Of a stretch of DNA of 64,000 nt, positions 43,385 through 55,640 are shown one piece after another. How positions within the stretch are numbered: the first letter of the stretch is position 1; every line of letters starts with the position of its first letter. The stretch spans positions 1 to 64,000 of the forward strand of contig NW_026971453.1 of NCBI RefSeq assembly GCF_963678635.1, in the 5' to 3' direction. The DNA is from Symsagittifera roscoffensis. Taxonomy: Eukaryota > Xenacoelomorpha > Acoela > Convolutidae. Below the pieces are notes generated by a model that ran no database searches, was not told the DNA's origin, and saw nothing but the letters and a program-made list of their open reading frames with translations. The position numbers and the translations under genes were made by a program.

Positions 43385-45001
43385 ATCGTGTCCCTTGTTG
43401 TTAAGCTAATCAGCAACCTGCCTATCACAACAGCCAGCAAAAACGGTTTCTTCTCGTTAGTAGAGTTTTGTATCGTGTTTCGGATCCTAAGGAGGGGGGT
43501 TCTTCCTAAGGGGGGGGGGTCCTCACGGCTGCAGTTTGCTAAGAGTTTGAGTGAGTAGATTTATACACATCATTATTTTTTAGATGATCTAGAAATAGTT
43601 TGCCCTTCCCATGATATCAACGCAAAACCATTTGAAAGCTCGATTGGTCACCAAAATCACTATTTGGCTCAGCGTTTTTGAAACTCAGCGTTTTCGAAAC
43701 ATTCAATTAAAAACAATTGAGCTGTTCAAATATTTATCTTTCTGCGCCGACTGTTTTTATGGTCGCATCAAGCAGAAAAGTTGTTATTGTAGAAAGCAAC
43801 GCACAGACGATATTACTCGCAGAAACACTACTTTCCTTTGCATCAACTAAAAGCAATTGCAGATAAAATTCCGTAGCACAGATATCAACCACCGTTGTCA
43901 AAAAAACTTAAAATGTTTCCGACCAATCAATGAAAACAAAGTTGCCACCGAGGCACTTTGCCATTGTAATTTTCAGCTGCAGTATATGCTCCAATTGAAC
44001 GCAGCAAAACAACATTTCACCAAGTTTAAAAGGGAGGCAGCTTTTTGGCCAAAATTGATATCAAAAAAAGACCGATTGATTGTTACTAAGCAATTCAAAC
44101 TTTACTGGAGCTGTCTACAACAGGTCCGGAGCATAAAACAATTCTTCTGGTTAAAGCACTCTGTCATTCAAGTAATTCCATTCTCCTCTGACCAGAATAC
44201 ATAAGTGATCTAATTAAAAATCTCAGGACAGTTGATGAGTCGGTAGTAGCTTCAGATAATATCAAGAAAAAACTCTCCCATCTGCTTTGAAAACATGTTT
44301 TTATGATGATACAATCAACCGCTGGATGAAAGACCGCTGGATGAAAAATATATCACAAAATTAATTAATAAAAGCTCCTTATGGATGAAATTGTTCAAAC
44401 TTTTTAGTGTGCCACGGTGGCTAAAAATCAGTTTCGGCTCTTCAATGTATCTTCCATAAAGGTGATTTTGTTTGGACCAAAAATGTTTCAAAGAGAACTA
44501 AAACTTTTCAAACGATTGCTGATACGAATACCAAAAAAGTCTTCCGATTTATGCAAGAAAGAATCTTTCAAGATTTAACATGTTATCACATGAAACTCTA
44601 GTGCAAGGATAAAGTATACCTACCAATTAACTACAGAATTGCCAAAGCCCCATTAAACTTGCTTCAGCTTCCAATACAGAAAAAAAACGTCACAAAAATT
44701 GTTCATCAATGATTATGATATAGGCTACCTTAAATCAGCAACCTGCCTATCACAACAGCCAGCAAAAACGGTTTCTTCTCGTTAGTAGAGTTTTGTATCG
44801 TGTTTCGGATCCTAAGGAGGGGGGTTCTTCCTAAGGGGGGGGGGGTCCTCACGTAAAGCAAAATCCTAGGAAAGAGGTCCTTAATTTTTTGGAGGACCCT
44901 CATCCTAGGGTTTTGTAAACGAAAGAAATTTTCCGCCCGAAAAGCAGAAGACCCCCTACTTAGGATCTTGCTAAGCTTAGCTTAACAACAAGGGACACGA
45001 T
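43385..45001. repeat. 1.6-kb structure bounded by 25-bp inverted repeats
   Basis: 43385-43409 and 44977-45001 are perfect inverted complements (atcgtgtcccttgttgttaa...). Inside, a direct repeat of about 118 bp lies at 43409-43526 and 44734-44852, ending in a 'cctaagg' plus G10-11 tract. The 1.2-kb centre holds a 115-codon open frame (43857-44204) with no recognised motif. It could be a non-autonomous transposon or a composite of smaller repeats. I do not see a clear target duplication. Confidence 0.5.
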
Positions 45002-46360
45002 ACAAAATTCTTTCTAATTCCAATTTTTGGGGTCCTAATTATTGGTCCTGGTTAATTATATGAATCATATCAATTGTTAAATTTGTTTCGGGCAAATGAA
45101 CTTTCGACCTAGTTGAAATTTGTTAGTGAACGGGGAATTGACTTTTATGGTATATAAAAAAATTTCGCCGGCGATTTTGGCAGCGTAGCTTAACTGTTAG
45201 CAGCAGCAAACTAATTCCTTAACTTGACCTATATTTTATGGTGAAAAGGCAGTAAATTGAATTAACTCTCCAAAGGCGGCGGCCGTTTCTGGGCAAGTTA
45301 TAGCAAATGATAAATTTGCCAAAATTTGAAACGAGAAAAATGAAATTTGAGGCAACTTGTTCTTAAGATATTGATAATTATCTTATACAATTTATAGGGT
45401 TTTCAACCTTACAAAAAAACTCAAAGCTCCAAACCGGGGAAAAACATTATGCTGTGTTTTTCTAGAGGGAAATGGAAGTTTCAATTGGAAAGGACAAGTA
45501 GAAAAAGGAAAAGGGGAAAGGAAGATAAAGAAATTCACCGAGCTTTTGTCAAAAGTTGGTGCATTTCTACAAACAAAAGTGTTTCCGGTAGTTCATTTGG
45601 TTAATTACCACCGGATACTAGACAAGTCTAAAAATATCTGTTAGGTATCTTTTATCTCAACTGGCTGACATTTAGCAGCTTGGAAAGGCGTTGGAAAAAA
45701 CCTTTAATTAGGAAAAATCTAGTTACTCCAATTGATTTAGAAATAATTCAAGAAATGTATAAATCCTTAACACAAACTTATTACTAGCTTTTTTTTTCAT
45801 TCTTTTATTAATTCTAATAAACTTATTTGTGACGTTTCAATTAAGTTCACACCTTATGGCGGCTTAATTGGTATGAAAAACTGTTCCTTGGAAAAGTACT
45901 CGAATTACTCCAAGTTTTTATGATTGCACGCTTTTTGCACGATGCAGCCGGATTTAAACAAGAACTTACCAGGAGTGTCCAACTTACTGTTATATGTTGG
46001 CCGGGAACTATAACCACAGCTATCTGCACCATTCGAAGTGAATAGTTTTCTGTCTTTTCAAAACTTGAAGAAAAAAAAAGTCTATCATAGAATTTTTACC
46101 TGCACAATGTTATACAGTTAACTTTGAACTCTGGCAGTCTTTAGCTCTGTCATATGCACACCACCAAATGTCTACAAACCATCGATCTCGAATAAACTTG
46201 TTTTTTCCGCTGCCAGAATAATAATTTGAATTTGAAAAAAAAAACTGAAATTTTGAAAACTTTTCAGCAGTCTCTTTTTAATTAATGGCTTTGAGAACGG
46301 TTTCACGGTTTGGATAGCATTTAATTGAGCCATTCAGTAATTCAAATAAAATTTGCTGAC
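45002..46360. other. host noncoding DNA
   Basis: A+T-rich, no gene seen. A 61-codon minus frame at 45847-46032 has no supporting feature. Confidence 0.5.
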
Positions 46361-46379
46361 TTTCTGGTTTGCCTATTCA

Positions 46380-47066
46380 TCATTTATCAAATGATCTAAA
46401 TAATTATTTATTCTCTAGCATACTTATCCTTTACTTATTCTTTTTTTGTTCAACTACTTCCTCATTTAGCTTGCTTACTCTACCTAACTTTGAGGTTTTA
46501 CTTTTATTTACTTCTGATTCAACTTCTTTTCACTTTGCCTTTTTTCCCTTTTACTTGATTACTGTCATGCTTTAATTTATTTAATTTTATTAACTTTACT
46601 TTACATTACTTTACTTAAATATACCTAATTTCATACTTACTTAAAACCTAAAAACTAAATTACCAACGCACTTTTTACCTACGTATTAACATAAATACAT
46701 TTTGCATAGTTGCATATAAACATACACACATACTTGGATACATACAGACAGACAAAACACCAAGCATACATCACTTTACTTTGCCGAACATCACTTCTTT
46801 TACTTAATTCGCTTATTTCTTTTTACATGATTCAACTTTACTCATCACCTCCTAATCAAGTTTACTCTGATGTTTTCACTGCCTTTTGCGTTCTCTCTTT
46901 ATTTTACTTTGTTTTGCCTTACTTCATCTTACTTTCTTTTACCTTACCAACTCACCTACTCACTTACTTACTTACTTACTCACTTACTTACCTACTTACT
47001 TACTTACTTACTAACTTACTTACCTACTTACTTACTTACTTACTGACCTACTTACTTACTTACTTT

Positions 47067-47097
<31 letters not shown>

Positions 47098-48320
47098 CTT
47101 TCTCATTTACTTACTAACTTACTTACTGAAATACTTTTTACTTACCTTATTACTTACTTACTTACTTTTTTTACTTGCTTTCTTAATTAATTACTTACTG
47201 ACTTACCTACTTACAAATCTACTTACCCACCTCTTTTCTTATTAACTTTTACCTTCTTGCTTTTTCGCTTACCATCTTACTTTTTACTGACTGATTCACT
47301 TGCTTGCTTACTGACTTCCTTACTTACTCCCATACTTACTCACACTTTTCTAATATTTATTCATACAATTATGTCCATTTTACTTTTTTATGTTAGTTTC
47401 TTTCTTTTGTAATTTAGTTTTCTTTATTTTACTTTGTTTTATTTTAACTTTGCTTGACTTTACCAGCACATCATCTCAGTTTACTTAACTTTACCTTACT
47501 TTCCATTATTTTTGTTTACTCACTTACTTACTTATATACTTACTTACCTACTAACTTACTTTTTTACTTACTTATTTACTTACTTATTTACTTACTTACT
47601 TTTTACTTACTCACTTACATACTACTGACTTACTTGATTACTACTTTGTTTACTTATTCAGTTACTTATGTGCTTACTCACTTACTTACTTACTCACTTA
47701 CTTACTTATTTACTTACTTTCTTTTTTTTACAAACTTACTTATTTACTTTCTGCCTAGTTACTTACTTACTTTCCAGTCTCACTTCACTTTACATAAACC
47801 TAATTAAATTTAGGCTATTTTACTGAACTTCTTTTCTTTACTTCGCTTCAGCTTACTACCTTTACTTAAGTGTTAGTCTTATACTTACCTAAAAATACTT
47901 TTATTTCTTCCTTTACGTTACTTTGCTTTGCTTTATTTTACTTAGTCTTAAGCTTACTTTACCTAATTTTCTTTAACTGTTTTTGCCTAAACTCACAACA
48001 AACTGACTCACTTTACTTTAACTTAATTTTATTTTTTTTATCTGCTCTTTATCTTACTTCACTTTGTTTCACTTTATTTTAGTTTAGTTTACTTAACTTA
48101 CTTAACCTTACACATTTCATTAATTTTTTTTCAATTAAAGTCTTAGTTATTTTTTTTCCTAACGTCTGTGCTTGACTGGATGTACTTAAGTTTTGTTTCT
48201 TTGCCTTTTCACAATATTCACATACTCCTACTTACTTACCTAATTTTACTTTAAATTATTTCTCTTTGTTTTTTCTACCTAACTTAACTTAACTTCACTT
48301 AAATCTGTATACCTATACCT
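46380..48320. repeat. degenerate (ACTT)n tract, about 1.9 kb
   Basis: Almost uninterrupted variants of ttac/actt, with purest runs at 46955-47100 and 47515-47720. Long open frames of Leu/Thr/Tyr repeats (for example 46710-47117) are artefacts of the repeat. It behaves like an old, mutated tetranucleotide satellite. Confidence 0.85.
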
Positions 48321-48639
48321 ACTTAGTTAACTGCTCAGTCATTTACTGCCTTACCTAGATAATCATATAGATACTTTCTTGCAAACTTTCTGACGTACCT
48401 ATAAAAAGATCTACACACATACATTTTCAAATTTCTAAAAACACAATCCCATTGATCGATTAGCTGGTGAAAGTGTTACTGTTCATAGCAGCAAAAAAAA
48501 ACTCAATTCCCCTAAAGTACCTGAATCCGAAGAACCTAAGTAATGATAGGTACTTTAGAAAAAATTCTAGGCCGATTTTGTTTATAAATAGCCATATCTA
48601 TGTGTAGTGACCCTTTATTTCAATAGAATAAAAGTTGAA

Positions 48640-49790
48640 CCTTAGAATGGTTGGTTGGTTGGAAAGATGTACGGAGGGATAGCTAGATCTATCAACGGAT
48701 AGAAGCCTGTTCGAATGGACGGTTTGATGAGTGGCTGGTTGGAAAAAACCTGATTGGATGAATGGATAGCTGAAAGTATGAACACTTGAAATGACGGTTA
48801 TATGAATAGATGGCTGGCTAGATAGCCGGAAGGCACAATCGATCAGACTGATGGATCGCTGGTTGGTTAGATGGATAATGGCTTCATTTACCCATGGAAA
48901 ACTGATGAATTAACTTTGGCTTGATGGATGAATGGTTTTATGATGGATGGATGGCCTTATGTTGGATGGATGGATGGCTTGATGAATGGATGGATGGCAT
49001 GATGCATCGATTGTTTGATGGAGCGAGGGTTGGCTAGATAAATGAATGAATCGATGGTTGGATGGATGGCTGAAATTCTGGGCTGGTCGAAGACTGATAA
49101 AAAAAAGATCAAAAGGATGTTTGGACGGATAACTTGCCGGATAGACAATGGTCGGTTAGATGATGCAAAGCTAGATGGATGGATGGCAGGATCGATTAAT
49201 GCTTGGCTGAAAAGCTTGATAAATGACTGAATGGATATTTGGCTTGGAGGATGGATGGTAGGATGGATGGTTGGCAGGGTTGAACCGTGCGTGGCTAAAT
49301 GGCTAAATCGTTAGCTGGATGGATTGGCGAGTGGACTTATAGGTGTCTGAATGGATGGATAGCTTGGTGAACGAGAAAGTGACTGATGGCTGGACGTCTA
49401 ATTTGGTGAACGGATAGCCGGGAGTAACAGGTTAGATGGATGGATGGCTGATTGCATGGATGGATGGTTGATTAGACAAAAACTTTTTGGTTGAGTGAAT
49501 AGATGGGTGGCTGGCTGGTTACTCAGATGGATGGAAAGATTAATGCAATTTGGATGAATGACTGATTGGATAGATAGCTTTGTGAATGGATTGATGAAAA
49601 GATGTTTGGGTGGCTGAAAGGATGGACGGTGAGTACATCGATTGCTGATGTATGAATGGTTGGACGGATCAATGGATAAAAAATAGGCTCGTCAGGTGAC
49701 GCGATGTTTGGTTGACTGGTTGTAAAGTTGCTTGATGGATAGATGACTGGTTGAATGGTTACTTGAAAGGTGACTGGATGTATATTTTTT
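48640..49790. repeat. degenerate (TGGA)n tract, about 1.15 kb
   Basis: Variants of ggatggatgg and tggttgga throughout, with purest stretches near 48930-49000 and 49245-49270. It follows the (ACTT)n tract after about 300 bp of ordinary sequence. No gene is contained. Confidence 0.85.
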
Positions 49791-50068
49791 GTACTACACT
49801 ACTTTATGCTGCCCTTTTCTCTTTAGTCATTAGTGTATACGATATAGCTAAACATGGAAACATACCCTAAGGACATTTTGACTTTAAAAAGATGGCAAAT
49901 AATTGTCACAGGCATTTAAATGAAGCAACAAAATTACTCATTATCTAGCAAGCAAAAAACAATAAGCACATAAAACTTTCAAACAAGCCAACCAAGAACG
50001 CAAAATAAAGAGGATAAATGAAATGAATTCTTTCAATTTTTTGTTTTCAATGAAATCAGAGACAGACG

Positions 50069-50760
50069 ATGGGCTGTCTAGTTGCTCGAAACAAGCCAGT
50101 CTTACCTGAGACAGAGCAACTAAAGGGTAAAGTATCAGATAAGGAGCTGGACTCGCTCAGAGCGGTATTGAATTGGAAAGCAGACGATTTTTCGAAGCAC
50201 AAGGCTGATATAGGTTGCTGCAATTTTGTAGAACATGAGACTGAAATAGAAGAGGGCTCGGTATCTCATAGGGAGGGAGCTAAGAGAATGACCACACACA
50301 ACTCAAAAGCCTGCAGAAAAGAAATCGAAATGTTAATGGAATATGACATGATCGAGCCGTCGAAGTCTCCGTGGGCTTGTGGCGTAGTCATGGGTAAGAA
50401 AAAAAAGGGGGCAACTTAGATTCTGTTGTGATTTTCGTTGAACGCAGTAACGATAAAGGAGGCATACCCGATTCCACGTATCGATGAGAGGCTCTCCAAA
50501 TTGGATTTGGGATCTGCGTTCTGAAAAGTGATGCCGTTTGGACTATGCAACGCGACAGCTACACTCCAGCGATTAATGGCCCAGGCACTCACGAATGTGA
50601 CAAATGTGACTAGGAAATATGGGAACCTCATTATGTGTTACGTTGACGATGTGGTGATCGCAACACCAACCCTAGATGCACCACAAAGAGAGATTAGACG
50701 AAGTCTTTACTTGCATGAAATAGACAACCCTGAAATGTAAACCCTTCAAGTGCGAAACCC
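50069..50760 (+). pseudogene. pol: Ty3/Gypsy reverse transcriptase, plus-strand element
   Basis: The frame 50069-50419 holds the RT N-terminus (EIEMLMEYDMIEPSKSPWACG). After a stop, the block TIKEAYPIPRIDERLSKL runs into DLGSAF, where part of the palm is deleted, and then PFGLCNATATLQRLM. The catalytic box YVDD is at 50639-50650. The protein is unrelated at close range to the minus-strand elements, which have YLDD. The DNA is visibly G+C-richer than the rest of the window. Stops and deletions make it non-functional. Confidence 0.9.
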
Positions 50761-51500
50761 TCAGAGACTCAATCAAGTTTTTGGGTTGTCTTGTTAACAA
50801 ACAAGGGGTCAAACCAGATCAAGAAGCGGTTGACGCGGTACTGACCTGGAAGGCACCGAAGACTGACATGCAATTGATGAGCTTTCAAGGATTCGCTAAT
50901 TACTACCGAGAGTCTATCAAAAAGTATGCTGACAAGATATACCCTATGCAACAATTGATGAGAAACAAGGGTAAGAAGTTCAACTGGACTGACGACGCTC
51001 AAGTCTCCTTTGAGAACATCAAGCGCAAACTTTCCGAGGCTCCGGTCCTCGGCATGCCGACAGAAAAGGAGATGTTTGTATTAGATACACACGCATCAGT
51101 AGTTGCGATATCGGGCATACTTTACTGGGAACAAAAGTGAAATGAGAGGACTGTTCTCAGACCAAAAGCTTACGGAAGTAAAGTCCTGAGCGACAATGAA
51201 ATGAAGTACGGTGCACCAAAAGCGGAAAGGTTCGCGGTAATCACTTTCGTTGAGAAATACAGAGCCTACTTAGGGAGTCCTCCCTTTAATTTGCGTGTAG
51301 ACAATCGTGCTCTTGTCTGGCTAAAGACTTATTCGATGAACGAAAGCTATATTGGTCGCTGTATTGTGCGGCTGGACGGCTATCACATGATCATAGAGCA
51401 TCGAACCCGTGACAAGCACCAGAATGCCGACAGCCTCAGCAAAAAGACAGAATTTTATGAGCAATTAGAAGAGAAGCAAGCTAACCAGGCAGAAATTAAA
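50761..51500 (+). pseudogene. pol: RT connection and RNase H, plus-strand element
   Basis: The thumb and tether (FLGCLVNKQGVKPD, then FANYYRESIKKYADKIYPMQQL) lead into RNase H. The normal TDAS catalytic block reads THAS (LDTHASVVAISGIL), so the first acidic residue is lost. AVITFVEKYRAYL and VDNRALVWLK follow in the next frame after a stop near 51140. RNase H C-terminus is NADSLSKK near 51425. Confidence 0.88.
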
Positions 51501-51890
51501 GATGGTTATGGATATAAAAATGCATCAGGACCCAGACAGGGACATATATACCTCCGACAAGGAGGGCACCGTAGTCGATAATGCCGCAGATGTACTCGAG
51601 TTGATAGCAGCGTCGAAGCGTCCGAATAGGTTACTTCCGCATGCTACGGTTGTCCGTACCAACCTGGAACCATCAGTGCAAGAGGCAACAACTTTAAAGA
51701 AGATATGGTGTGTCAAGTTGATGGATGAATCCCATGCCCCGGAAATAAGTAGGAGGACAACTAAAAGTGATAAAGACATATCTGAAAGCCAAGTACCGAC
51801 TGTCGGATCTCTTGAGAGCTCAGCGAAGTGATAGGATGACGAGAAATCTAAAGAGATGGATCGAGAATGGAGCACCTGACATCTAGAGGA
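51501..51890 (+). pseudogene. linker between RNase H and integrase
   Basis: 109 codons open (51502-51831), acidic and charged, starting VMDIKMHQDPDRDIYTSDKEG. No domain recognised. It joins the RNase H and integrase parts of the same decayed polyprotein. Confidence 0.55.
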
Positions 51891-52990
51891 GGACAGCTAT
51901 AAGATCTTTAAACAGGTTTACTTGAAGAGAAAGGATTTGTTATATTTGAATAAGGACGAGATCGTGGCCTGCGAACGCAAGGAAGGTGAAAAGTCCTTTA
52001 CAAATACAATTTGATAATGCTACCACATTTGTATCAAACTGAATTGCTCTTTCGTTCACATGTTCAGATGGGCCATCAAGGCGTGGACAAAGTGTATAAC
52101 CGGATACAGAAGCGATTTGAATGGTCTGGCTTCAATAAGGCCTGTGAGAAGTGAATCTCTGCATGCTTATCATGTCAGCAGGCGAAGAACCCCAGGAAGC
52201 TGAGGTTTCCTCTTCAGTCAATAGATTCACCAGGATTCGACGAGGTGGTGCAAATTGATCGTCAGAAAATTTGCATGACGGCCACGGGCTATAATCAAGT
52301 GCTGGTAATGATTGATATTTTCACAAAATACGCGGAAGCAGCTCCCTACATGGCAGCATCAGCGGAGGAAACGTGAAACCACTTGATAAATGTATGGAGA
52401 GCGAGACACGGCTGCCCAATCTTATTTCAATCAGACAATGGCAAAGCATTAGTGGGTGATCTCACAAAGGAGTTAATGAAGAGGTCGCAGGTGGCACAGG
52501 CCCACTCGACCACTTATCATCCGCAAACGAATGGCCTAGTCGGTAGACAGAATTGCACATTAGTGTCCATGTTGAAGGTTTATTGCTCACGACACATGGA
52601 CGACTGATAGGCACTTGCCGCAAGTAATGGGCGCTTATAACAGCATCACTAACATTCTTCTACCCTGAGTATGAATGAAAGAAAACAGCACCGCAAACAT
52701 TCGTGCGTGTTGTGGTCAGGAGGCAGCAGGAACTCAATGATCTATGCCGGAGGAACACACGACAGGCTCAAATGGGACACAAAAGGAGATTCGATAAGAG
52801 GACTGAGGATGCAAAAACCTACTCAGTCGGAAACTATGTCCAGGAGGTAGTTCCACTAAAGGGAACCAAAAATTTGCTGAAAAAAGGCGTGGTCCATCTC
52901 AAATAACTGAAGTGCATCAAGGAGGTCGTTTTTATTGGTTGAGCACCGGACGGCAGCTCATTACGAAAACATCAAACCGCACAACGCCTC
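51891..52990 (+). pseudogene. pol: integrase, plus-strand element (catalytic Glu lost)
   Basis: The zinc-binding His part (QMGHQGVDKVY) is near 52065 and the Cys pair (ACLSCQQ) near 52165. Core Asp residues are in QIDRQ and FQSDNGKA. The motif expected as NGLVERQN reads NGLVGRQN, so the catalytic Glu is Gly. The C-terminal GTKNLLKKG and RFYWL..GR blocks resemble a GPF/Y-type region. At least five stops or frame changes occur. Confidence 0.88.
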
Positions 52991-53935
52991 ATCAGAGGAC
53001 TGGTGCATCCCAGCGGACATGCAAGAGGGAGACTATTTGATAGTGGACCCTGCCTGCGAGGAGAATGAGAGAGGCACGAGCGACGAAAAACGACGGGAAT
53101 GAGGTGGTAGATGATAGTGATCTGCCACTGGATCTGGAGTTATCCGAGCGAGTGGAGGTTGACTACGAGACCCTTCCATATGCCGAAGAAGACTGGGACT
53201 GCCCAGAGCAAACTGAAGTTGATGAGGGCGTACAGTCTGACATTCCCTTCACCATAGAACGTACCAGACTCACAAAACGTACGTGCGCCATAGCGATAAC
53301 CGTGGATGTAAGTTTTAAAATAGCACTAACAGCTGACTGTGAGAGCGAGCACAAGAATATCGAGTTTTTATGGAAACAGAGGCCTGGTGTTGTAGGAATG
53401 ATAGCGCTGCTCCCTATTGCATCACAGATACCAGGGAAATATCCTGGTTACTAAGGCCACTGATAGACAACACGTAAATCCTGAGAGCTTGGTGATGGCC
53501 ATAACTCGACTTAGGGATGTCCTGGTTGAGAGAGGAGTGACCTCTCTCTTTACCAGTCTATGATCCCACTAGGGGAAAACTGCATCCGAGAGAGCTATAT
53601 GCCCTCGTACATTTAATATTTTCAGAAACGGGTATGGATGTCTACTTACATATAAAACAATAGTTGAGCATATGCTAGAGCCACGTTCAGTGCTAAGTAG
53701 TCTTTTTTAGGTTTACTTTTTAGGCATTAGGATTAAGTTAAGGTTAGTTATTAGGTATTAGATTCTTATTTGATAGTGTTGATGTGTGATATTCGTATCT
53801 TATGTTATCGTTGGGTTATGTTTTTTGTGATGTTTTTGTGATCCCTTCAGGCACGAAAGGTGACAGCGCTCAATTTTGTTACTTCGACAAGATCGCAGGT
53901 GGACGATCCACCGGTGGTGCTAGCTTTTAAATTAA
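52991..53935 (+). pseudogene. C-terminal tail of plus-strand pol polyprotein
   Basis: Acidic region with 129 codons open (53065-53454: DDSDLPLDLELSERVEVDYETLPYAEEDWDCPEQTEV). Later fragments readable in shifted frames include YDPTRGKLHPRELYALVHLIFSETGMDVYLHI near 53560-53660 and FCYFDKIAGGRSTGGASF near 53880. No domain is recognised. Confidence 0.55.
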
Positions 53936-54125
53936 GAACAAAAGAGAGTTTCAATTGACAGTTTTTAAAAGATGTGAACGATGTTTTGTCTTGGAGATGA
54001 AACAGCTCGTAATGATCAATCTAAGTCGTTACTTGTCTCTTAGATCGTGATTGATTGTGCACTTGTTTATTGAATTTGAACTGAAATCGAAGAATGAAAA
54101 AACGCGAGATCTATACGGAGAAGAA
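53936..54125 (+). other. A+T-richer spacer between pol and the next coding module
   Basis: About 190 bp with no coding signal. I looked for an LTR matching the region after 61255 and saw none by eye. Its placement leaves open whether what follows is a second gene of one element or the start of another copy. Confidence 0.4.
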
Positions 54126-54530
54126 TGAGTGATACAATTGACTTGATGGATTCTCAGCGAGCCTAGGAACGACTCTAGACGAGGTGTATCAGCGGTTGAT
54201 TGATTGCAACTTTGGATTGGAAGACCCGGAGCTGGCGATGCTCACCGTCGCACTCCTTAATTCGTTGCGAACAAAAGGTCGTGGGGATCACCCCACGGAA
54301 TTAGTACTTGTTCTAGCTTTCAGCGAGTCCGGAACTGCCGAGACAAGCCGTAACAGACTCATGAGATGGCGAAGAGGGGAAATGTCTGGTGAGGACTGGG
54401 CGAGCAAAGGGACCACCGTTTAGGGGAGACGCCCCTACCTGTTCGGCCTACGCAGCCTCTCATTGGATCCAAGCGATCGCGTGACGGGATGGGCCCATCA
54501 CATTCAACAGACTCCCCAACAGCTGCTCCT
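54126..54530 (+). pseudogene. N-terminus of second coding module
   Basis: Begins at ATG 54126 (MSDTIDLMDSQRA), then a stop and frame change; 54184-54423 is open: VYQRLIDCNFGLEDPELAMLTVALL and RLMRWRRGEMSGEDWASKG. The fragment has a helical Leu-rich look like a Gag N-terminal region, but no family domain is seen. Composition matches the pol part upstream. Confidence 0.5.
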
Positions 54531-54860
54531 CCGCTGAAAAAAGTGAAAATGAACGAAATCGAGATACAAACGGCGGAGACCTGTGAAACTCTCAAGAAGA
54601 AGGAAAAAGACTGAGAGCAGTTGTGCGCGAAGTTGAACGAGTTTCAAGAAAAGGCGAGAGACCGTGATAATTGGAAGAAAAAATACGACGAGCTGCAGAT
54701 CCTCTTCAAGGAAGAGGAGAGAAAACACTTGAAGGAGCTCTATAATGCGAGAGTCAGCAAGTTGTAGCCGGACGCCCTGGCAATGATGAGCCCCGAGACG
54801 ACAGCCAATGCCAAGACTCAGGAGTTTTACAGGCCGAGTGAGGTGAAGGCCCCGCAATGA
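54531..54860 (+). pseudogene. coiled-coil segment of second module
   Basis: Reads as a Lys/Glu-rich heptad-like stretch (ETCETLKKKEKD, KLNEFQEKARDRDNWKKKY, ELQILFKEEERKHLKELY) interrupted by one stop codon. Likely a dimerisation coiled coil. Followed by a short acidic link to the next part. Confidence 0.55.
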
Positions 54861-55640
54861 GTGAGTTCGCCTTCAAACGCGAGGACTACGATACCTGAAC
54901 CCTCAGACAGTTACTTGGCACCTCAGTTTCAGGAGAAGCTCGAGCAGGCGGCCAAAGCTGCGATACAAGAAATACACCGAGCGAGGGACAGAAGCTTGGG
55001 TAGGATCGTTGCTTCTCAGCGTGCAGGCCAGTCACCCATCAGGAGAGAAACGACAACAAATCCCACAGAGCCGACCGGTACCGAGTGGAGCCAAGGTGAG
55101 GTCGCGGGTAATCGACATTCGAAAGGACCTCATCACAAGATTGAGCCTTCGTGCAAGTCGCTGCAGAACACCCCAGAGCCTGCCCGAATGGTATGACCTG
55201 GAATTCGGCTGCGATCCAGAACGAGGATAGGGTGGACACGTTAACCGTGATGATAGGGACAAACGACGTTTCGAAGAACCCTGTCAGCCCCGAAGTAAAA
55301 TGGGAATCATTGCTGATATGTCTCCTCAACGAGTTGAAAGAGAAGTATAGGCTGATTATTGTGATGTGTGTACCATCCCTCTTAATCCAGACGACGGGTC
55401 ACCAGTGGCCGACATCATGAATGGGAACTTAACCCAGTGAAATGTGATGACCAGGAACCTGACTACAGAAAATCCCAATGAACTCCGGTTGATGGATGTC
55501 GAAAGTGCACTGAGAATGGTGAACCACAGTGCCTTGATGAGAGATGGTACACGCTTCAATACCCAACCTAGAATACAATGAATAAACGACGCGTTTCAAA
55601 CGAGGATAGAAGAGATGGACCCAGTGGCACGAGGTAGCTC
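54861..55640 (+). pseudogene. SGNH-hydrolase-like domain 1
   Basis: The stretch VDTLTVMIGTNDVSKNP carries the block III signature G-x-N-D of SGNH/GDSL esterases. About 90 codons later a shifted frame reads a DG-x-x-F-N block, the place of the block V D-x-x-H catalytic pair, but the His position is Arg (RDGTRFN). Two TGA stops sit where Trp would be expected. A clear block I G-D-S is not visible. SGNH esterase domains are known in ORF1 of CR1-type LINEs; finding one beside a Ty3-type pol is unusual. The fold assignment is inference from motifs and spacing. Confidence 0.6.

Noticed and set aside
46710-47117. 135-codon Leu/Thr/Tyr-rich frame
   Set aside because: Direct product of the (ACTT)n repeat; tetranucleotide repeats without stops read open in all frames.
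54504-54857. 117-codon minus-strand hydrophobic frame
   Set aside because: Antisense of the Lys/Glu-rich coiled coil, which always reads as Leu/Phe/Ser-rich on the other strand.
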